Assembly (NCBI GenBank): GCA_026389255.1
Contig: JAPLIF010000338.1
Location: forward strand, 1 to 9,999
Source: Cyanobacteriota bacterium
GTDB lineage: Bacteria; Cyanobacteriota; Cyanobacteriia; PCC-6307; Cyanobiaceae
Reading direction: 5' to 3'
Length of the DNA: 9,999 nt
The position numbers and the translations under genes were made by a program. A model generated the notes under the pieces. It did not search any database, was not told where the DNA came from, and saw only the letters and a program-made list of their open reading frames with translations. Below, piece after piece: positions 7,263 to 9,999 of the stretch; positions within the stretch are counted from its first letter, which is position 1, and each line of letters starts with the position of its first letter.

Positions 7263-7757
7263 TCAGACCGCAGATGTCATTGCCGCCACTTCGGCAGCAA
7301 AATCAGCCTTCTCGACCTCAATGCCTTCGCCGAGGACGAAACGGGTGAAACGGCGCACCTGGATGTTTTCTCCGGTTTTGCCGGCGGCCTGCTTGATAAT
7401 CTCGCCCAAGCTGAGGGAGCTCGTCACATATTCAACATTGGGGCATGCCGCAATTTGCATGGCAACGTTACGGACCAGTTCTTGGAAGAGTTCGCCACGG
7501 GCGACGAAATCCGTCTCACAGTTGACTTCCACCAGCACGCCCACACGGGCGCCGGTGTGGATATAACTTCCCACTGCGCCCTCGGCCGCGGTTCGGCCTG
7601 CCTTTTTCTCAGCGGTGGCAATGCCCTTCTGACGCAGCCATTCGGCAGCTTTAGTCATATCGCCATCGGACTCAGCAAGGGCCTTCTTGCAATCCATCAT
7701 GCCGGCGCCGGTTTTATCGCGCAGGTCTTTGACGAGCTTGGCGATGATCTCAGCCAT
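7263..7757 (-). CDS. tsf: Translation elongation factor Ts, internally shortened
   Basis: EF-Ts is the guanine-nucleotide exchange factor that recycles EF-Tu-GDP during elongation. ATG 7757 begins [20 protein letters not shown], with the N-terminal UBA-like domain to about residue 45. Then come [20 protein letters not shown] (65-84, with the EF-Tu-contacting TDFV, followed by AR) and the usual C-terminus [20 protein letters not shown]. The protein has only 164 residues, whereas picocyanobacterial EF-Ts is about 218-220. After CPNVEYV (ending at 111) the sequence jumps to [20 protein letters not shown]. The intervening region of about 55 residues, which in other EF-Ts carries the EGR...LLEQPF block, is missing in frame. 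The rest is intact and well conserved, so this is tsf beyond doubt; whether the short form is functional or a sequence artefact is open. It lies 105 bases downstream of rpsB, the standard rpsB-tsf order. Confidence 0.93.
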   Translation of the reverse strand: MAEIIAKLVKDLRDKTGAGMMDCKKALAESDGDMTKAAEWLRQKGIATAEKKAGRTAAEGAVGSYIHTGARVGVLVEVNCETDFVARGELFQELVRNVAMQIAACPNVEYVTSSLSLGEIIKQAAGKTGENIQVRRFTRFVLGEGIEVEKADFAAEVAAMTSAV

Positions 7758-7793
7758 GGTTAGAATGAAGTGAAAGGGCTAAAGACTAAGGGG

Positions 7794-7827
7794 AAAAAAG
7801 AATGACGCCGTAGGGAGCGACGTCGTC
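7794..7827 (-). terminator. Possible intrinsic terminator or attenuator between rpsB and tsf
   Basis: On the minus strand GACG-A-CG (7827-7821) can pair with CG-G-CGTC (7810-7804) with one internal mismatch, around a loop of about ten bases. It is followed by ATTC and a run of six T (7799-7794). The hairpin is imperfect and short, so a partial terminator that lowers tsf relative to rpsB is the most one can suggest. Confidence 0.35.
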
Positions 7828-7862
7828 AAGTGGCGATCAAAGCATGAAAGACGAGCTTGGGC

Positions 7863-8576
7863 TCAGCCCTCTTCTTCTTGGCCCCGTTCTTGGGCGCCAT
7901 GACGACCTTCATTGATGGCGTCGGCCAAACGACCCAGCACGAGCTGTACGGAGCGCACAGCATCGTCATTGCAGGGGATAGGTACGTCGCAGAGATCGGG
8001 ATCGCAGTTGGTATCCAGCATCGATACCAAAGGAATGTCGAGCTTGCGGCATTCGAGCACCGCATTGGTTTCGCGGCGTTGATCGACGAGCACAACGACA
8101 TCGGGGAGACGACGCATCGACTTGAGACCCCCCAAGTACTTCTGTAGCCGATCGAGTTCTCGGCGTAACACAGCAGCTTCCTTTTTGGGACGCATGGCAA
8201 TCGCGCCAGAGGATTCCATCCTTTCGAGATCCTTGAGGCGATCGATGCGGGCCCGCATGGTGCTCCAGTTGGTGAGCATGCCGCCCAACCAGCGCTGGTT
8301 GACGTAGGCCGCGCCGCAGCGGGTGGCTTCCTGGGCAATCACCTCGGAGGCTTGCTTCTTGGTACCCACAAACAGGAAACGCTTGCCACTACGGGAGGCG
8401 CTACGGGTCCATTTATAAGCATTGTTCATGCAGACAGCGGTCTGCACAAGGTCGATAATGTGGACACCATTGCGCGCGCAATAGATATAGCGCGACATCT
8501 TTGGATTCCAACGACGGGTCTGGTGCCCAAAGTGGGCACCAGCCTCCATCATTTCAGCAAGCGTGACAACGGCCAT
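7863..8576 (-). CDS. rpsB: 30S ribosomal protein S2
   Basis: Small-subunit ribosomal protein that joins late in 30S assembly and supports S1 binding. ATG 8576 gives the canonical bacterial S2 start [20 protein letters not shown], then [61 protein letters not shown] and the coiled-coil insertion (about 100-145). [30 protein letters not shown] and [20 protein letters not shown] follow. The length of 237 residues is normal, with a short charged tail (QERGQEEEG). It is followed by tsf on the same strand. The 164-base upstream gap to the glycosyltransferase stop carries a structured leader (8591-8680) that probably regulates the gene. There is no Shine-Dalgarno at normal spacing before the ATG; the nearest GGAGG (8607-8603) is 26 bases away. 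Confidence 0.98.
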   Translation of the reverse strand: MAVVTLAEMMEAGAHFGHQTRRWNPKMSRYIYCARNGVHIIDLVQTAVCMNNAYKWTRSASRSGKRFLFVGTKKQASEVIAQEATRCGAAYVNQRWLGGMLTNWSTMRARIDRLKDLERMESSGAIAMRPKKEAAVLRRELDRLQKYLGGLKSMRRLPDVVVLVDQRRETNAVLECRKLDIPLVSMLDTNCDPDLCDVPIPCNDDAVRSVQLVLGRLADAINEGRHGAQERGQEEEG

Positions 8577-8590
8577 GGATTTTCAGGGGG

Positions 8591-8680
8591 GTTTCGGGTT
8601 TGCCTCCACCTGCCAGGGATTGCGGTTCCGTCTTGCCGAAAGGCAAAACAAGAAACGCCATCACCCGAAACACGCAGGTG
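8591..8680 (-). promoter_or_regulatory. Structured rpsB leader RNA with pseudoknot-type pairing
   Basis: Read on the minus strand, two perfect complementarities occur in crossing order. Stem B is CACCTGC (8680-8674) with GCAGGTG (8613-8607), 7 bp. Stem A is GTTTCGGGT (8671-8663) with ACCCGAAAC (8599-8591), 9 bp. The order B5'-A5'-B3'-A3' is that of an H-type pseudoknot with a 2-base first loop and a 7-base last loop. The long middle loop holds a third stem, TTGCC-TTTC-GGCAA (8646-8633), extendable outward with U-G and Watson-Crick pairs to about 8651-8628. Stem A ends 14 bases before the rpsB ATG, and a GGAGG lies between the 3' arms. Position and form suggest autoregulation by S2 (or S2 with EF-Ts), as known for rpsB leaders in other bacteria. 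Pairing is seen directly; function is inferred. Confidence 0.6.
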
Positions 8681-8703
8681 TGCGGTGTGAAAGGAACATG
8701 GAC

Positions 8704-8712
8704 AATCTAACA
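8704..8712 (-). promoter_or_regulatory. Candidate extended -10 element for rpsB
   Basis: On the minus strand TG-T-TAGATT (8712-8704) resembles an extended -10 box (TGn plus a 4/6 match to TATAAT). It would place the transcript start near 8697, just upstream of the structured leader. No recognisable -35 lies at the proper distance, so this is weak. Confidence 0.25.
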
Positions 8713-8740
8713 AACGGTGGCCTGGCCCCCTCGCTGCACT

Positions 8741-9673
8741 TCAACGCAAACCCTGGCGACGGGCTTCGGCGAACAGCTCGCGCACGCCCAAGCGATTAAG
8801 GGGTAGTCGCAGCAGCTCCATGGCCAGGCCTGGCTTGCCTTGGCGAATCAGTCGGGCCAACAGGGGCCGGAGACTACGTTCGTTGAGGAGACCTCCCAGG
8901 GTGAGCAGTTCCCAAAGCAGGCGATGCAACCAAGTGAATTGGATGATGAAGCGCACCCGTCGGGTGGGGTGCTTGCGAAAAAAGACCAGACCCATGCGAG
9001 CCCGTTCGCGCTCAACCCGAGCCAGATCAGGAATTTGATCCAGGCTGAGGGCTGGATGCCAGTGATAACCAACGGCCTCAGGACAGCGCACCAGCTTTAC
9101 CCCCTGCAGGCGTAAGCGTTCGCCAAGTTCAAGGTCTTCCCATCCATAGAGCCGAAAGGCTGGATCAAAAAGACCCGTATCTTCAAGTAACTTACGGTCA
9201 ATGGCCACATTACCCGTGGCAAAATAGGCCCAAGAAAGATCTCGCAACTTATGGGGTTCACTAGTTGGAAATTCGAAATTGGCGGTATTGATGACAGCAC
9301 CGTAAGTAAAACAGAGCCGATTGCCGCTGCTGGCCCAACTGCGCTCCAAGGCTTGGGCATGGCAAACAAGAAAATCGGGTGTCACCACCAGATCGCTGTC
9401 AATAAAAATAATGACATCGCCCCGGGCCTCTTCTACGCCCCGATTGCGACCTAGCGCCGGCCCACCATGGTCTTGGCGAATTAAACGGACGTGGGGGAAG
9501 GCTGTGGCATGGCTGTCCAGCCAGCGAACACTATCGTCGGTGGAGCCATCATCGACAAGCACCACCTCATAGCGCTGAACCGGGTCTTGGAGATTCTGCG
9601 CCTCAAGCGCTTGCAGGCACTGGCGCAGAATCGGCAAGCGGTTGTAGGTAGGAATCACAACGCTGATAAACAT
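8741..9673 (-). CDS. Family 2 glycosyltransferase (GT-A fold)
   Basis: Transfers a sugar from a nucleotide-sugar donor to an unknown acceptor, probably in surface polysaccharide or glycolipid synthesis. The 310 residues from ATG 9673 begin with the GT2 signature FISVVIPTYNRLPILRQCLQ. Then come VVLVDDGSTDDS (38-48, D41/D42), the donor-binding GRNRG (75-79) and the metal-binding DSD (92-94). Further on are TGNVAIDR (153-160) and the acceptor/catalytic FRLYGWEDLELGERL (173-187, with E179-D180), followed by GYHWHP (202-207). The C-terminal 80 residues are basic and amphipathic (KHPTRRVRFIIQFTWLHRLL), which could bind membrane without a true transmembrane helix. By eye parts of the gene are richer in A+T than recG. 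It stands between a small basic protein gene and rpsB on the same strand, with no other glycan genes in the window. Fold and class are secure; substrate is unknown. Confidence 0.9.
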   Translation of the reverse strand: MFISVVIPTYNRLPILRQCLQALEAQNLQDPVQRYEVVLVDDGSTDDSVRWLDSHATAFPHVRLIRQDHGGPALGRNRGVEEARGDVIIFIDSDLVVTPDFLVCHAQALERSWASSGNRLCFTYGAVINTANFEFPTSEPHKLRDLSWAYFATGNVAIDRKLLEDTGLFDPAFRLYGWEDLELGERLRLQGVKLVRCPEAVGYHWHPALSLDQIPDLARVERERARMGLVFFRKHPTRRVRFIIQFTWLHRLLWELLTLGGLLNERSLRPLLARLIRQGKPGLAMELLRLPLNRLGVRELFAEARRQGLR

Positions 9674-9721
9674 CTGCAGCCGCTGCGGCGGAGAAGTGAA
9701 ATCAGACTCTGAGGTGCCGAA

Positions 9722-9877
9722 TTAATCGGCGGCTCCACCATTATTGGCCGTTCCCGTCACCCCATTGCCAGCTCCTTCGCCACGACCGTCGTTACGCAAC
9801 TTGCGCTTCTTGAACTTACGGGCATAGGCCCTATTGCGTTCTTGCTTTTCTTTCTTGAGATTTCTGCGTTTCGACAT
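9722..9877 (-). CDS. Small very basic protein, 51 residues (unknown function)
   Basis: ATG 9877 to TAA 9722 encodes 51 residues. The first 28 contain 15 Lys or Arg (opening MSKRRNLKKEKQERNRAYAR, then KFKKRKLR), and the rest is a neutral Gly/Asn/Ala-rich tail ending GGAAD. The basic half looks like an RNA- or ribosome-binding helix. I recall similar short Lys/Arg-rich proteins annotated as hypothetical in picocyanobacteria, but cannot check this. Codon use resembles the neighbours. The gene lies 28 bases after the end of the ABC ATPase gene and 48 bases before the glycosyltransferase, all on the same strand, so it may be in one transcript. No Shine-Dalgarno is apparent. Confidence 0.7.
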   Translation of the reverse strand: MSKRRNLKKEKQERNRAYARKFKKRKLRNDGRGEGAGNGVTGTANNGGAAD

Positions 9878-9905
9878 GGGCGCCGTTTTGATCGGAACTG
9901 TGATG

Positions 9906-9999
9906 TCACCTTAGCCCAGCACCTCCAGGGGGGCGATCGGCGCTCCACAGGCGACCGTCCTCCATCTGCAGTAACCGATCGGCCACATCCAGAATGTCG
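9906..9999 (-). CDS. ABC-transporter ATP-binding protein, C-terminal tail (DevA/LolD-like), partial
   Basis: Only the last 30 residues are in the window, ending at TGA 9906. The visible sequence DILDVADRLLQMEDGRL corresponds to the stretch just after the H-loop in ABC ATPases of the DevA/LolD/MacB group, where (H)D.RILDVADRI...EDGRL is typical. A proline/glycine-rich tail (PPGGAGLR) follows. DevA-type ATPases power DevBC efflux/export complexes in cyanobacteria. The assignment rests on this short motif alone; another ABC subfamily is possible. All nucleotide-binding motifs lie outside the window. Confidence 0.6.
   Translation of the reverse strand, partial: DILDVADRLLQMEDGRLWSADRPPGGAGLR

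Noticed and set aside
8633..8646. GAAA-tetraloop hairpin on the plus strand as a separate RNA gene
   Set aside because: On the plus strand TTGCC-GAAA-GGCAA is an attractive hairpin, but there is no plus-strand promoter or gene nearby; it is better explained as the inner stem of the minus-strand rpsB leader.
1..9999. CRISPR array, insertion sequence, prophage, tRNA or rRNA, HIP1 octamers
   Set aside because: No regularly spaced repeats, transposase motifs, phage genes, tRNA cloverleaf or rRNA sequence were seen, and no intact GCGATCGC was found on reading (only near matches such as at about 8238).

Overview
The window looks like a piece of a picocyanobacterial chromosome (Synechococcus/Cyanobium type). 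The reasons are a ferredoxin-type sulfite reductase beside glyS, a RecG with a long N-terminal extension, the characteristic picocyanobacterial EF-Ts C-terminus, a high G+C content, and no intact HIP1 octamer found on reading. The assignment is by recognition of protein sequences, not by a search. The window is ordinary core chromosome: I see no insertion sequence, phage gene, CRISPR array, tRNA or rRNA.

Layout. Left edge, minus strand: the N-terminal 168 codons of glyS. Divergent from it, plus strand: sir, then a 130-residue putative exported protein coupled to sir by an ATGA overlap. The rest is on the minus strand. Read in the direction of transcription (right to left) it is: the C-terminal tail of an ABC-transporter ATPase; a 51-residue basic protein; a family 2 glycosyltransferase; rpsB (S2); tsf (EF-Ts); a two-part unknown gene; recG; and a VanX-type D-Ala-D-Ala dipeptidase. 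The dipeptidase runs tail-to-tail into the small exported protein and overlaps it by 37 bases.

Three things deserve a second look. (1) The rpsB leader contains a 9-bp and a 7-bp perfect complementarity in crossing order, with a third stem-loop inside. That is the pairing pattern of a pseudoknot placed just upstream of the S2 start codon, where ribosomal-protein autoregulatory RNAs occur. (2) EF-Ts is only 164 residues long and appears to lack, cleanly in frame, about 55 residues including the segment that normally carries the EGR...LLEQPF signature. (3) The unknown gene between tsf and recG is split by a +1 frame change exactly where its first part ends in CCC-TGA. Slipping one base there, or removing one C, gives one continuous 376-residue protein. 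This could be programmed frameshifting, a real mutation or a sequence error.

Functionally the window combines translation (S2, EF-Ts, glycyl-tRNA synthetase), replication-fork repair (RecG), sulfur assimilation (Sir) and envelope or glycan functions (dipeptidase, glycosyltransferase, ABC ATPase).
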